Shown here piece by piece: positions 7,464-17,081 of a stretch of DNA of 57,741 nt; the stretch's first letter is position 1; the number at the start of each line of letters is the position of its first letter. The translations under genes were made by a program, and so were the position numbers. The stretch comes from an uncultured SAR116 cluster alpha proteobacterium (GTDB lineage Bacteria > Pseudomonadota > Alphaproteobacteria > Puniceispirillales > Marisalimonadaceae): the NCBI GenBank assembly GCA_902595515.1, contig CACJQK010000009.1, forward strand, positions 1 through 57,741. The letters run 5' to 3'. A model generated the notes under the pieces. That model saw only the letters and a list, made by a program, of their open reading frames with translations. It had not been told where the DNA came from and searched no databases.

Positions 7464-8369
7464 TTATTGCCTAATAAATGTTCCGTTATTTAATTCGGTA
7501 ATAGCTTGCTCAATTTCTTCGTTTGTATTCATTACAATTGGTCCGTGCCACGCAACAGGTTCTTGAATTGGATTTCCAGAAACTAAAAGAAATCTTACAC
7601 CTTTATTTCCTGAAAGAAGTTTTACTTCATTACCTTTATCAAAAGTAATTAAGGTTTTGTTACCACTCATATCCCTAATTGTGTACTCTCTATTATTTAT
7701 TGATTTCTCAATTTTTATTCCTTTAGGATCAGAAGAATAATCAAACTTTGCAGCGCCCTCAAAAATGTATGCAAAACAATTGTCGTAGGTTGGAATTGGG
7801 AAACTCTTTATTTTATTTGGGGGTACATAGATATCAAAATATTGTGGGTTTGAAGCTATTCCTTTAATTATACCCTTATACCCTTTATAATCTCCAATTA
7901 TAATTTTAATAATTGTTCCATCATCCTCATGAATTACTTTAATATCTTCTGATTTAATATCCTGATAATTTGGATTTGTCATTTTAAGGCTTGAAGGTAA
8001 GTTAGCCCACAATTGAAAACCATGCATTTCACCTTTAATATTGCCTTTAGGCATTTCCTGGTGAAGTATTCCTGAACCAGCTGTCATCCATTGAACATCA
8101 CCATCAGATAATTCTCCTGAGTTTCCTAAACTATCTTTGTGTTCGACAGAACCCTTTAAAATATAAGTTATGGTCTCTATTCCTCTATGAGGATGCCAAG
8201 GAAAACCCATTTGATAATCTCTAGGATCATTATTTCTGAAATCATCTAATAATAGAAATGGATCAAACTCACTTGTATTTCCAAATCCAAAAGCTCTATC
8301 CAATCTTACGCCTGCACCTTCAAGAACGGATCTTGAAATTTTTTCATTTATAATTGGTCTCATAGACAT
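7464..8369 (-). CDS. pirin family protein
   Basis: A bicupin of 301 residues. The N-terminal cupin carries the pirin metal motif: FPWHPHRGIETITYIL with two His, SVEHKDSLGN, and later GSGILHQEMP with further His and Glu ligands. Several bacterial pirins are iron-dependent quercetin 2,3-dioxygenases or redox sensors; the actual role here is unknown. GAGGAAA sits 6 bases upstream of the chosen ATG (first of two, M1 and M3). It heads a two-gene unit with the PanE-like reductase and diverges from the TauE/SafE permease. Confidence 0.9.
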   Translation of the reverse strand: MSMRPIINEKISRSVLEGAGVRLDRAFGFGNTSEFDPFLLLDDFRNNDPRDYQMGFPWHPHRGIETITYILKGSVEHKDSLGNSGELSDGDVQWMTAGSGILHQEMPKGNIKGEMHGFQLWANLPSSLKMTNPNYQDIKSEDIKVIHEDDGTIIKIIIGDYKGYKGIIKGIASNPQYFDIYVPPNKIKSFPIPTYDNCFAYIFEGAAKFDYSSDPKGIKIEKSINNREYTIRDMSGNKTLITFDKGNEVKLLSGNKGVRFLLVSGNPIQEPVAWHGPIVMNTNEEIEQAITELNNGTFIRQ

Positions 8370-8463
8370 GCAATTTCCTCAAAAAAGTATAAATTAAAAT
8401 TATGCTTTGTTTTTTTATTCTTGATACTTATAAATCAAAAATAAATCAAAGTGGAATTATAAA

Positions 8464-9261
8464 TTGATTGAAGAAACATTAAATAATTTAAAACTTATAA
8501 ATCAATTAGAGATTTTAATTCCTATTGCAATTCTTTCAGTTATTCTTGTAGCAATATCAAAATCTGGATTTGGAGGGGCATTAGGCTCTTTGGGTTTACC
8601 TGTGATGGTTTTAGCTTTCCCGCCAAAACTTGCGATCGCAATTTTGTTACCATTATATTTAATCACAGATATTTTTGTAGCATACACATGGAGAAAATTT
8701 CCTGTATTAAAGATCTTAAAATTGATGGTACTTGGGGGGCTTCTAGGTCAAGTACTAGGTTGGATATGTTTTGAGTATCTAGAGGATAAATATATTTTAA
8801 TTTTAATTGGAATACTTGCTCTGATTACGTCAATTAGATATTTTAAGGGGATTTTTTTTCACAATAAGACAATAAAAAAAATAGAAAATGTCAAATCTTC
8901 ATTATCAAGAGCAATTGGTTGGTGTGGTTTTTCAGGTTTTTCAAGTTTTGTGGCCTTAACAGGAGGTATTCCAGCTCAAATCTTTTTATTACCAATGGGG
9001 CTTGAAAGACAATTATTTGTGGGGACTATGAGTTTTTATTTTTTAATAATAAATTTAGCAAAATTACCTTTTTTCTTTGATCTTAAACTATTTACTTCTA
9101 CAAGTATTATGTTGAGTATTGTGGTTTTGCCAATATTACCCATTGGCATTTATTTAGGTAAGTTGTTGAATAAAAAATTATCTGACAGATTATTTTATCA
9201 TATTAGCCATTCTGCTCTTTTCTTATGTGGTTTAAATTTAATAGGTCAACAAATTTTATAG
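8464..9261 (+). CDS. TauE/SafE family sulfite/anion exporter
   Basis: A 265-residue integral membrane protein with about eight hydrophobic segments. The first repeat contains SKSGFGGALGSLGLPVMVLA and the second the equivalent FSGFSSFVALTGGIPAQIF, the duplicated signature of the TauE/SafE (DUF81) permeases. Characterised members export sulfite, sulfoacetate or related anions; the substrate here is unknown. The only reasonable start is TTG at 8464. An ATG-initiated carboxymuconolactone decarboxylase-family gene follows after 10 bases and is probably co-transcribed. Confidence 0.85.
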   Translation: MIEETLNNLKLINQLEILIPIAILSVILVAISKSGFGGALGSLGLPVMVLAFPPKLAIAILLPLYLITDIFVAYTWRKFPVLKILKLMVLGGLLGQVLGWICFEYLEDKYILILIGILALITSIRYFKGIFFHNKTIKKIENVKSSLSRAIGWCGFSGFSSFVALTGGIPAQIFLLPMGLERQLFVGTMSFYFLIINLAKLPFFFDLKLFTSTSIMLSIVVLPILPIGIYLGKLLNKKLSDRLFYHISHSALFLCGLNLIGQQIL

Positions 9262-9271
9262 AGGTATAATT

Positions 9272-9652
9272 ATGGAAAGTGAAATTTTTAAAAAAGGTAT
9301 AGCGAAAAGAAGAAAAGTCCTAGGTGATGAGTATGTTGATAAGGCTCTTGCCTCAGCTGACGAGTTGGGTGCTGATATGCAAAAATTAGTTACTGAGTAT
9401 GCATGGGGAGAAGTATGGAATAAGGAAAATTTATCAGATAGAGACAGATCTCTGGTAAACTTGGGTATGATTGCAGCTTTAAATAGATCACATGAATTTA
9501 AACTACACGTCAGAGGCGCTATAAATAATGGGCTTACAAGATTACAAATAAGAGATATAGTATTACAAATTACAATTTATTGTGGAGCGCCTGCAGGTTT
9601 GGAATCTTTAAGATTAATCAGGGAAGTTTTTCAAGAGATAGATGAAGAATAA
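9272..9652 (+). CDS. carboxymuconolactone decarboxylase family protein (PcaC-like)
   Basis: A 126-residue all-helical protein matching the PcaC branch of the CMD family by length and motifs: GxxRRKVLGDEYVDKAL at the N-terminus, the SDRDRSLVNLGMIAALNR core, FKLHVRGAINNGLT and ITIYCGAPAGLESLR. PcaC removes CO2 from 4-carboxymuconolactone in protocatechuate degradation. No other pca gene is near, so the family is secure but the substrate is not. The AhpD-type CxxC is absent, which argues against a peroxidase role. GAGG lies 7 bases before the ATG. Confidence 0.85.
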   Translation: MESEIFKKGIAKRRKVLGDEYVDKALASADELGADMQKLVTEYAWGEVWNKENLSDRDRSLVNLGMIAALNRSHEFKLHVRGAINNGLTRLQIRDIVLQITIYCGAPAGLESLRLIREVFQEIDEE

Positions 9653-9718
9653 TAGTAGTGTAATTATCTTTAGTTGAGGCTCAAATTATATGAAATAAAT
9701 TTAATTTAAGGTATAATT

Positions 9719-11134
9719 ATGGACCTAAAAGAAAATAAAAATGATTTAGAAATTGAAGATGTTTCAAAAACAGAAACAAACTTTAGAAGTTTATATGGTC
9801 TAACTCCTGAAGTTGAAAATGCAATCTCAATTTCAATAGAAAAAAATAACAAGCTAGAATTAGTAAAATTAATTTCTCCACTTCATCCAGCTGATCAAGC
9901 TGATATGCTAGAAAGATTGACTAGTGAAAAATTAGTAACAGCTATTTCTCTTCTAGGCAAAGAACTTGATCCAGAGGTATTGGTTTATCTTGATCAAAAT
10001 GTTCAAGAAAAGGTTATTGATATAATTGGGCCAAGAGCTCTTGCTAGGGCTATACCTATTTTACATTCTGATGATGCAGTTGATATTCTTCAAGAGCTTG
10101 AAGAGGAAGAAAGAAAGGTAGTTATTAAACAACTCCCTAAAGCTGACAGAATATTGGTTGAAGAAGCTCTTTCATTTCCTGAAGAGTCAGCCGGAAGATT
10201 AATGCAAAGAGAATTTCTTGCTTTTCCTAGTAACTGGACTGTTGGTCAGACCATCGATCATATGAGAGCAAAACCTCAAGAAGAAGAAGATAGTTTTTAT
10301 TCAATTTATGTTGTTGATCCAGCCCATAGATTATTAGGTGTAATATCATTATCTAAATTATTATCAGCAAAAAGACCTGTAAGATTAAAAGATTTGATGG
10401 TAACCAGTCCAAGAAGTGTAAATGTAGAAACCGATCAAGAAGAAGTTGCGTTGTTATTTCAACAATATGGATTAGTTGATATGCCTGTTATTGATAATAT
10501 TAACAGACTTCTCGGTGTGATTATAGTTGATGATATAGTTGATGTAATTAATGAAGAAGCCGATGAAGACCTTCAAGGTTTGACAGGAGTAAGCGACTTG
10601 TCAATAAGCTCTTCATTTATTGAAACTGTAAAAGGTCGCTTTTCATGGTTAATACTAAATATGCTTACAGCAATTCTTGCCTCTTCAGTTATAGGATTGT
10701 TTCAAGAAGAAATAGAAAAGTTGGTTGCTTTAGCAGTTCTAATGCCAATTGTAGCTTCTATGGGAGGAAACGCAGGTACCCAAACTGTGACAGTGGCTGT
10801 TAGAGCATTAGCAACACGACAATTAAATTATACTAATTTACAAAAATTTGTTCTGAAAGAAACTTGGGTAGGTCTTTTAAATGGGTTATTATTTGCCTTG
10901 TTGTCTGCTCTGTTGGCTTTTTTATGGTTTGACGATAAATTAATAGCTATTATCATGGGTTTAGCAATGGTAGCTAATTTACTTTTTGCAGGTGTTCTGG
11001 GTACTTTAATTCCACTTACATTAGAAAGGCTTAAGATAGATCCTGCAATATCTAGTTCTGTTTTTTTAACAACAGCTACAGATGTAATTGGTTTTTTTAC
11101 CTTTCTAGGTCTCTCTGCTATAATAATTCTATAA
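9719..11134 (+). CDS. mgtE: magnesium transporter MgtE
   Basis: A Mg2+-gated Mg2+ channel of 471 residues, the usual length. It has an N-terminal superhelical domain (HPADQADMLERL, DDAVDILQELEEEE), a CBS pair (about 150-270, ending LLGVIIVDDIVDVINEEADED) and five membrane helices (about 300-470). These include the pore sequence PIVASMGGNAGTQT, where the selectivity residues lie. The acidic cytoplasmic domains sense intracellular Mg2+ and close the pore. The 66 bases upstream hold a ribosome site (AAGGTATAATT) but no room for an M-box riboswitch. Confidence 0.95.
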   Translation: MDLKENKNDLEIEDVSKTETNFRSLYGLTPEVENAISISIEKNNKLELVKLISPLHPADQADMLERLTSEKLVTAISLLGKELDPEVLVYLDQNVQEKVIDIIGPRALARAIPILHSDDAVDILQELEEEERKVVIKQLPKADRILVEEALSFPEESAGRLMQREFLAFPSNWTVGQTIDHMRAKPQEEEDSFYSIYVVDPAHRLLGVISLSKLLSAKRPVRLKDLMVTSPRSVNVETDQEEVALLFQQYGLVDMPVIDNINRLLGVIIVDDIVDVINEEADEDLQGLTGVSDLSISSSFIETVKGRFSWLILNMLTAILASSVIGLFQEEIEKLVALAVLMPIVASMGGNAGTQTVTVAVRALATRQLNYTNLQKFVLKETWVGLLNGLLFALLSALLAFLWFDDKLIAIIMGLAMVANLLFAGVLGTLIPLTLERLKIDPAISSSVFLTTATDVIGFFTFLGLSAIIIL

Positions 11135-11147
11135 ATGGGTTAAATTT

Positions 11148-11567
11148 TTGACTTATAATTTAAAAAAAATTGCTGTTGGAATAAAAACAATTGACAGATT
11201 ACGAATTAGACAACAAATGTTGTTTGAAGAATATGGCTCGATTCTCCATTCAACAAGAAACATGCCTAAACAAAAAGCAGATCTTGTAAAAACAGGTTCA
11301 ATGTTTTGGATTATCCAAAGAAACGTTTTGGTAAGACAAAAAATTTTGGATATAAGATCAGTAATTAGAAGTGATGGCAGTAAAGGCTGTGAAATAGAGT
11401 TAGATCAAGACTTAATAAAAGTAATTCCAACACCAATGAGACCATTTCAGGGATGGAGATATTATATGGATGAACATATACCACCTGACTTAAACATAAA
11501 TGATGATGGAAGTGAAGAAATACCAGACGAGGTAAATTCTGAATTAATAAAGCTAGGATTATATTAA
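11148..11567 (+). CDS. DUF1489 family protein
   Basis: A 139-residue cytoplasmic protein of a family nearly restricted to Alphaproteobacteria. Diagnostic features are the N-terminal KKIAVGIKTID, RNMPKQKADLVKTGSMFWI, then the conserved PFQGWRYYMDEHIPPDL near the C-terminus. No function is established for the family. The start is a TTG at 11148, since no ATG occurs in the conserved N-terminal part. It follows mgtE by 13 bases and is probably on the same message. Confidence 0.85.
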   Translation: MTYNLKKIAVGIKTIDRLRIRQQMLFEEYGSILHSTRNMPKQKADLVKTGSMFWIIQRNVLVRQKILDIRSVIRSDGSKGCEIELDQDLIKVIPTPMRPFQGWRYYMDEHIPPDLNINDDGSEEIPDEVNSELIKLGLY

Positions 11568-11634
11568 TCAATTAGGTAAATGAACTAAAAAATATTTTTT
11601 ATTAAACTAGCGAATATCTGTTAGGAAAATGTAA

Positions 11635-12753
11635 ATGTCATTCAAAATATTTAATTTTAAAACAATGATGTTTTTTTTGGTTTTAGGAACAAGTATATTT
11701 TTATATAAATACTTAGTCACAACCAAACGTGAAGCAAAACCACAAACTGTAGAAGAAAAAACCTTTTACGTAAATGTTATAAGTCCAAAAAGAAATAATT
11801 ACTCCCCAACTTCTGATGCTTATGGGAAAATAATATCAACAAGAAGTGGAGATCTTCGCTTTGGTGTATCTGGAAAAGTTCAATTTATTTCAGAAAAATT
11901 CCTCAATGGATCTTTCGTAAGTAATGGAGAGGTGTTAGCAAAATTAGACCAACGAAGGTTTTTGTTAGAAATTGAAAAACTCAAATCAGACACTAAAGAA
12001 CTAGCCAAACAACTTGATATTAAGAAGAGGCAGGTTAGACGATATAAATCAATGTTAAAAGATAATGTTATTTCACAAAATCAATATGACAATGAACTAA
12101 TTCTTCTATCAAAAAATAGATCAGATTTTGTTAGATCAAAAACGATGTTAGAGAAGGCAAAAGAAGACTTATCAGATACAGTTTTGAAATCTCATTTTGA
12201 TGGTCGATTATTCAACGTTACAATAAATCAAGGTCAATTTGTAAATAGTAATGAAAAAATAGCTAATATATTTTCTACTGAAAATTTGGAAGTTGAGTTT
12301 GTTGTACCCTCTAAGATTTATTCTAACTCTAGTGACCTCATTGGTAAATCAATTGATGTGTCATGGAAAGGTGGAACTACCTCTCTAAAAACTATTAAAG
12401 CAATAATTGAAAGATCAGATGGAAAGACAAACGAAGAGGAAGGTGGAGGAAAGTTATTTGCTAAAATTGATAAATTCGAAAAAAGAGAGGATTATATCCC
12501 TCTAGGTACATTTGTAAGGGTAGATTATCCTGTTGGTGATTTTGAAAATATTTTTAAATTACCAGAGTCATCTTTATATATTGATAAAGTTTATATTGTT
12601 GAAAAAGGCATTGCTAAGAAAAAAAATGTAAAACTAATTTATAAAGGATCTGGATATATATTAGTTGATGGAAATTTGTCAGACAATGATTACATCATTA
12701 CGACAAGAATTCCAGAAGATCTTAACAATCAAAAAGTAAAAATTTTAAATTAA
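11635..12753 (+). CDS. RND efflux periplasmic adaptor (membrane fusion protein)
   Basis: A 372-residue HlyD/AcrA-type adaptor with an N-terminal membrane anchor (about residues 8-26). A lipoyl half (FGVSGKVQFISEKFLNGSFV), a short coiled hairpin (about 105-175) and the second lipoyl half (LKSHFDGRLFNVTINQGQFV) come next, followed by a beta-barrel region. It should bridge the RND pump encoded next to an outer-membrane TolC-type channel. No channel gene is nearby. AGGA precedes the ATG by about 9 bases. The pump gene begins 30 bases downstream. Confidence 0.88.
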   Translation: MSFKIFNFKTMMFFLVLGTSIFLYKYLVTTKREAKPQTVEEKTFYVNVISPKRNNYSPTSDAYGKIISTRSGDLRFGVSGKVQFISEKFLNGSFVSNGEVLAKLDQRRFLLEIEKLKSDTKELAKQLDIKKRQVRRYKSMLKDNVISQNQYDNELILLSKNRSDFVRSKTMLEKAKEDLSDTVLKSHFDGRLFNVTINQGQFVNSNEKIANIFSTENLEVEFVVPSKIYSNSSDLIGKSIDVSWKGGTTSLKTIKAIIERSDGKTNEEEGGGKLFAKIDKFEKREDYIPLGTFVRVDYPVGDFENIFKLPESSLYIDKVYIVEKGIAKKKNVKLIYKGSGYILVDGNLSDNDYIITTRIPEDLNNQKVKILN

Positions 12754-12783
12754 TTTTAAGTATTTTCTAATCAGGATAGTGTT

Positions 12784-15700
12784 TTGGTAAAGTTTAAAGA
12801 GTCAAATTTTTTGAAATTTTTTGTAGAACATCGAACATCTGCAAACATTATCATGTTATTAATGATAATTATAGGTATGTTATCAATAGGTAAGCTAAAC
12901 AAACAGTTTTTCCCCGATTTTGATATTGAAGTTGTGGCTGTTTCAGTTGATTGGCCAGGTGCTACTGCCGAAGAAATTGACAGAAACATTATCCAATTAT
13001 TGGAGCCAGAATTGAGACCAATTTCTGGTGTTAAAAAGGTATCATCAAAATCTGTAGAGGGCCTTGGTCGTACACAAGTTGAGTTTCAATATGGTTATGA
13101 TATGCAAAAAGGAAGAACAGATATTGAAACAGCTGTATCAAGAATAAATTTTCCAGAAAAATCAAAAAAACCTAGAATTATTGTTGGAGAATTTTTTGAC
13201 ACAGTAACTAGAATTGTATTGTCTGGAAAAGTTTCATTATCAGAACTGAGAATAAAGTCAAAAAATCTAAAAGAGTTACTTCTAAATTCAGGTGTTGATA
13301 AAGTTGATATATTAGGTCTTCCAAAAGAAGAAATTTTAATAGAAATACCCCAATTAGAAACAGCAAAACTTAAATTATCTTTTAATCAAATTGCTAATTT
13401 AATAAAATCTGAAACACAAGATGTTTCTGGTGGGAGTTACGCTGATGGTTCACTAAGAGTTAGAACAGAAGGCGAAAAAAGACTAGTTGCTTCTTTTAAA
13501 AAATTAGAATTAAAGAGCTCTAGCTCTGGTGGCAGGGTTTTACTCGAAGACTTAGCAAAGATAACTTATAGTATTGAAAAAGGTAGTATTTTAAAAGTTG
13601 TAGATGGAAATCCTGCAGTAGAGTTGTGGGTAAGAAGAAGTAAAACAAGTGATGCTATTGAGGTTTCAAAAAATGTAGAAAATGTAATTTCTAGTTCTCA
13701 AAGTTTACTTGGTAACAATATAAAAATTGAAACTTACAACACAGCTGCTGAACTTATTCAAGAAAGGATTTCTTTACTAGTCAAAAATGGGTTAAGTGGT
13801 CTTTGTATAGTTTTAGCTGTACTTTTTCTATTCTTAAGTCGTAATACTGCAATTTGGGTTGCATTAGGTATTCCAATTGCATTTCTAGCTACATTTGCAG
13901 TTATGTTAGTAACTGGGCAATCAATAAATATGATATCATTATTTGGTTTAATAATGGCTCTTGGCATAGTAGTCGATGACGCTATTGTTGTAGGTGAACA
14001 CACCTCATATTTGAAAACTAAAAGAAAACTTGATAGCACACAAGCTCCTGTAGTAGCAGCATCAAGGATGTCAATGCCGGTAATTTCAGCAATGCTCACG
14101 ACAGTTGCTGCATTTATCCCTCTATTTATGGTCAAAGGTGTTATTGGTGAAATAATTGCTGCTATCCCTTGGGTGGTTTGCGCTGTTTTAGTTGCTAGCC
14201 TAATTGAGTGTTTTTTAGTTTTACCGGCTCATCTAGCTCACTTTGATAATAGACATAACTTACCAGGTAAATTTAGATCATGGTTTGATAATAAATTTAT
14301 CTATTTCCAAGAAGGCTTGTTTAGAAAATTTGTTAAATTAACGTTTAATTACAGATATGTAACATTCATGGTTGCTATTGGTATGTTTTTAGTATCAGTA
14401 GGAATGATGTCAGGTGGAAGAGTGCTTTTTAGCTTCTTTCCAACTCCTGAAGCAGATATCATAATTACAAACTTCAAAATGCATTCTGGTACAAAAAAAA
14501 CTAATACCCTAGAAATGCTTAATAATATTGAAATTGGTTTAGAAAAAACATCAAAACAGTTTGCGTATTCTAAAGACTTAGTAAAATTTAAAATGTCTAC
14601 AATTGGAGACAGGACTTCTTTTTCAAATGATGCTGGGCCAAGCCCTATTGGAAGTGACTTACTTGGATCTATGGTTGTTGAATTAAAAACCGCAGATAAA
14701 AGAAAAGTTAGAACAAAAGAATTTATCAAGGCATGGAAAGATAATATTCAATCTGTTGCTGGTCTAGATAAGTTAACTATTAGAGCGCCTAGTGGGGGGC
14801 CTCCCGGAAGAGATCTTGATGTAAGGTTCCAAGGAGAAAAATTAGAAAACTTGAAGAAGGCATCTGATGAGTTAATTCAAATTGCTAGAACAATTCCTGG
14901 AGTAACATCATTAAGCGATAATCTTGAATTTGGTGTGCAAGAGAGGATTTTAAGCTTAAATAACAAAGGACAGTCGTTAGGTCTGTCAATTTCAGAAATA
15001 GGGGAACAAGTCAGGTCTGCAATTAATGGGGTTATTATATCTGAGTTTCCAAAGGCAGACGAAGAAGTTGCAGTTCGCTTGAAATTAATAAAAAAAGAAA
15101 AACAAACTGATATGATTAATGATTTAAGGATTATAACTAATATTGGTACTAGTTTTAAACTTGAAGAAATAATAACGATAAGCGAAGAGGTCCCATTTGC
15201 TTCCATTAATAGAAAAAATGGTTTTCGTGAAGTCACAATTTCAGGTGACCTATTTCCTCAACTTATGAATACTTCTCAAGCTAGACAGTTTCTTTTGCAG
15301 AATGGATTGCCTGAAATTGCCAAGAAATATAATTTGAATTATAGGTTTGATGGTAAGGATTTAGAGCAGAAAGAAACTTTTGCTGATATGAAAATTGGAT
15401 CAATTGTTGGACTAATGTTAATCTATTTTATATTAGCCTGGGTTTTTAAATCTTGGTTAAGACCGTTAACAATAATGATAATGATACCGTTTGCTTTTAT
15501 TGGTGCGGTTTTAGGTCATTATATATTAGGTTTAACAATGTCAATATTGTCCATGTTCGCTCTTCTAGCCTTAGCTGGCATAGTTGTAAATAATTCAATC
15601 ATCTTAGTTTCAACAATAGAAAGAAGATTCGACGATTTGCTTAACGAAACTGAAAATAGTTTTAATGATCAAAATATTATCAACGAAGCAATAATTTCAG

Positions 15701-15936
15701 GTGTTGTAGATAGACTTAGACCTGTTTTACTTACTTCTTTAACGACTATTGGTGGATTGTCAGCGCTAATGTTTGAAAAATCTCTACAAGCACAATTTTT
15801 AATACCTATGGCTGCTACAATTGTCTTTGGTCTTGGTGTTACAGCTTTGCTTGTGCTGATTATAGTCCCTTCAATGATGGGAATAAATAATGATTTATCA
15901 AATTTTATAAAAAGTTTAAAAGAAGGAAATAGATGA
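12784..15936 (+). CDS. RND family efflux pump, inner-membrane permease
   Basis: A proton-driven exporter of 1050 residues, full length for the AcrB/HAE superfamily. Twelve membrane helices are expected, in a 1+5 and 1+5 pattern with two large periplasmic loops. The proton-relay helix 4 is intact (MALGIVVDDAIVVGEH, with the Asp pair). The N-terminus has KQFFPDFDIEVVAVSVDWPG and the C-terminal half ends with GLGVTALLVLIIVPSMM. The start is TTG at 12784. Substrate is unknown: drugs, bile-type compounds or lipids are all possible. The last codons overlap hisI by 4 bases. Confidence 0.92.
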   Translation: MVKFKESNFLKFFVEHRTSANIIMLLMIIIGMLSIGKLNKQFFPDFDIEVVAVSVDWPGATAEEIDRNIIQLLEPELRPISGVKKVSSKSVEGLGRTQVEFQYGYDMQKGRTDIETAVSRINFPEKSKKPRIIVGEFFDTVTRIVLSGKVSLSELRIKSKNLKELLLNSGVDKVDILGLPKEEILIEIPQLETAKLKLSFNQIANLIKSETQDVSGGSYADGSLRVRTEGEKRLVASFKKLELKSSSSGGRVLLEDLAKITYSIEKGSILKVVDGNPAVELWVRRSKTSDAIEVSKNVENVISSSQSLLGNNIKIETYNTAAELIQERISLLVKNGLSGLCIVLAVLFLFLSRNTAIWVALGIPIAFLATFAVMLVTGQSINMISLFGLIMALGIVVDDAIVVGEHTSYLKTKRKLDSTQAPVVAASRMSMPVISAMLTTVAAFIPLFMVKGVIGEIIAAIPWVVCAVLVASLIECFLVLPAHLAHFDNRHNLPGKFRSWFDNKFIYFQEGLFRKFVKLTFNYRYVTFMVAIGMFLVSVGMMSGGRVLFSFFPTPEADIIITNFKMHSGTKKTNTLEMLNNIEIGLEKTSKQFAYSKDLVKFKMSTIGDRTSFSNDAGPSPIGSDLLGSMVVELKTADKRKVRTKEFIKAWKDNIQSVAGLDKLTIRAPSGGPPGRDLDVRFQGEKLENLKKASDELIQIARTIPGVTSLSDNLEFGVQERILSLNNKGQSLGLSISEIGEQVRSAINGVIISEFPKADEEVAVRLKLIKKEKQTDMINDLRIITNIGTSFKLEEIITISEEVPFASINRKNGFREVTISGDLFPQLMNTSQARQFLLQNGLPEIAKKYNLNYRFDGKDLEQKETFADMKIGSIVGLMLIYFILAWVFKSWLRPLTIMIMIPFAFIGAVLGHYILGLTMSILSMFALLALAGIVVNNSIILVSTIERRFDDLLNETENSFNDQNIINEAIISGVVDRLRPVLLTSLTTIGGLSALMFEKSLQAQFLIPMAATIVFGLGVTALLVLIIVPSMMGINNDLSNFIKSLKEGNR

Positions 15937-16301
15937 TTAATAATTACACAATTTCTAGTACTGAAAAATTTCAAATTTCAGATATAAATTTCAACAAAGA
16001 TGGTTTAGTACCTGTAGTATCTCAGTGCATTCATACTGGTATTATTTTAATGATGGCTTGGATGAACGAAGAGGCTTTGAAAAAAACAATTGATACAAAA
16101 GATATGTATTACTTCTCTCGTTCCAGGCAAAAGCTTTGGCAAAAAGGTGAAACTAGTGGCCATTTTCAAAAACTTCATGAGTTAAGATTAGATTGTGACA
16201 ATGACACAATACTTGCTTTAATAGAGCAAACTGGTTCTGCTTGTCATACAGGGGCAAAAAGCTGTTTTTTTAAATCTACAAAAGATATTCATAATGACTA
16301 A
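15933..16301 (+). CDS. hisI: phosphoribosyl-AMP cyclohydrolase
   Basis: Third enzyme of histidine synthesis, 122 residues, opening the adenine ring of phosphoribosyl-AMP. The family signature is complete: MMAWMNEEAL, YYFSRSRQKLWQKGETSGH, RLDCDNDTILALIEQTG and the zinc-binding ACHTGAKSC. The length corresponds to the stand-alone HisI form without HisE. ATG overlaps the pump stop (ATGA), and the 3' end overlaps rlmE by 8 bases, so translation is coupled within a mixed-function operon. No other his gene is present in the window. Confidence 0.95.
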   Translation: MINNYTISSTEKFQISDINFNKDGLVPVVSQCIHTGIILMMAWMNEEALKKTIDTKDMYYFSRSRQKLWQKGETSGHFQKLHELRLDCDNDTILALIEQTGSACHTGAKSCFFKSTKDIHND

Positions 16302-16992
16302 TAAAAATAATTCTGGTTCATTTGGAAGCTCAAGGGGATTATTAAACAAAATAAAAAAAGATAAAAAAAGAAAATCTTCTAGTACTAGGTGGATAGGTCG
16401 ACAGCTTAATGATCCATATGTCTTAGAGACACAAAAAAGAGGATATAAATCAAGAGCTGCTTTTAAACTTTTACAAATAAATGATAAATTTAATTTTTTA
16501 CTTCCTGGACTGTCAGTAATTGACTTAGGATGTGCCCCAGGTGGTTGGCTACAAATAGCGTCTGAAAAAGTTTCTTCAATTACAGGCAATGAAAAAGTTA
16601 TTGGAGTAGATATTTTGAAAACAGATGATATCGCTGGATGTAAATCTATAATTGGAGATATCAATGATAAAGCAGTTGGTGATCATTTAATTGAATTATT
16701 GGGACAGAAGCCAGATATTGTTTTGTCTGATATGGCAGCAAATACAACAGGTCATAGACAAACTGATCACATAAGAACCACCCATCTTTTAGAAATTGCT
16801 TTAGATTTTTCAATTGAAAATTTGAATAAGAATGGAGTTTTTTTAGCTAAGTGTTTCAAAGGAGGAACAGAAAAGTTAGCCTTAAATTTAATGCAAAAAA
16901 ACTTTTCTAAAGTACACCACGTCAAACCTGATGCAAGCCGAAAAGAATCAGTTGAAGGATATGTTATTGCTCTAGGTTTTAAAGGAAAATAA
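16294..16992 (+). CDS. rlmE: 23S rRNA (uridine-2'-O-)methyltransferase
   Basis: An FtsJ/RrmJ-type enzyme of 232 residues that methylates the 2'-O of U2552 in the ribosomal A loop. Motifs are SRAAFKLLQIN (catalytic Lys), the SAM loop VIDLGCAPGGWLQIA, VLSDMAANTTGH (catalytic Asp), LAKCFKGG (catalytic Lys) and the final Glu segment SVEGYVIALGFKG. The N-terminal extension is basic, which would help RNA binding. It starts within hisI by 8 bases. Confidence 0.93.
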   Translation: MTNKNNSGSFGSSRGLLNKIKKDKKRKSSSTRWIGRQLNDPYVLETQKRGYKSRAAFKLLQINDKFNFLLPGLSVIDLGCAPGGWLQIASEKVSSITGNEKVIGVDILKTDDIAGCKSIIGDINDKAVGDHLIELLGQKPDIVLSDMAANTTGHRQTDHIRTTHLLEIALDFSIENLNKNGVFLAKCFKGGTEKLALNLMQKNFSKVHHVKPDASRKESVEGYVIALGFKGK

Positions 16993-17081
16993 ATTCAAAG
17001 AATTAAACTTTGCAAAATTTATCATAGATCCTATATAAAACCTTATGATATTAATTTTAAATCCAGTACCGAGTATAAATA

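Noticed and set aside
9653-9718. Magnesium riboswitch before mgtE
   Set aside because: Only 66 bases separate it from the previous gene, too little for an M-box, and no conserved stem is visible.
16996-17012. CAAAG…CTTTG hairpin after rlmE as a terminator
   Set aside because: A five-base A/T-rich stem without a proper U-run is too weak to call; mentioned only as a possible transcript end.
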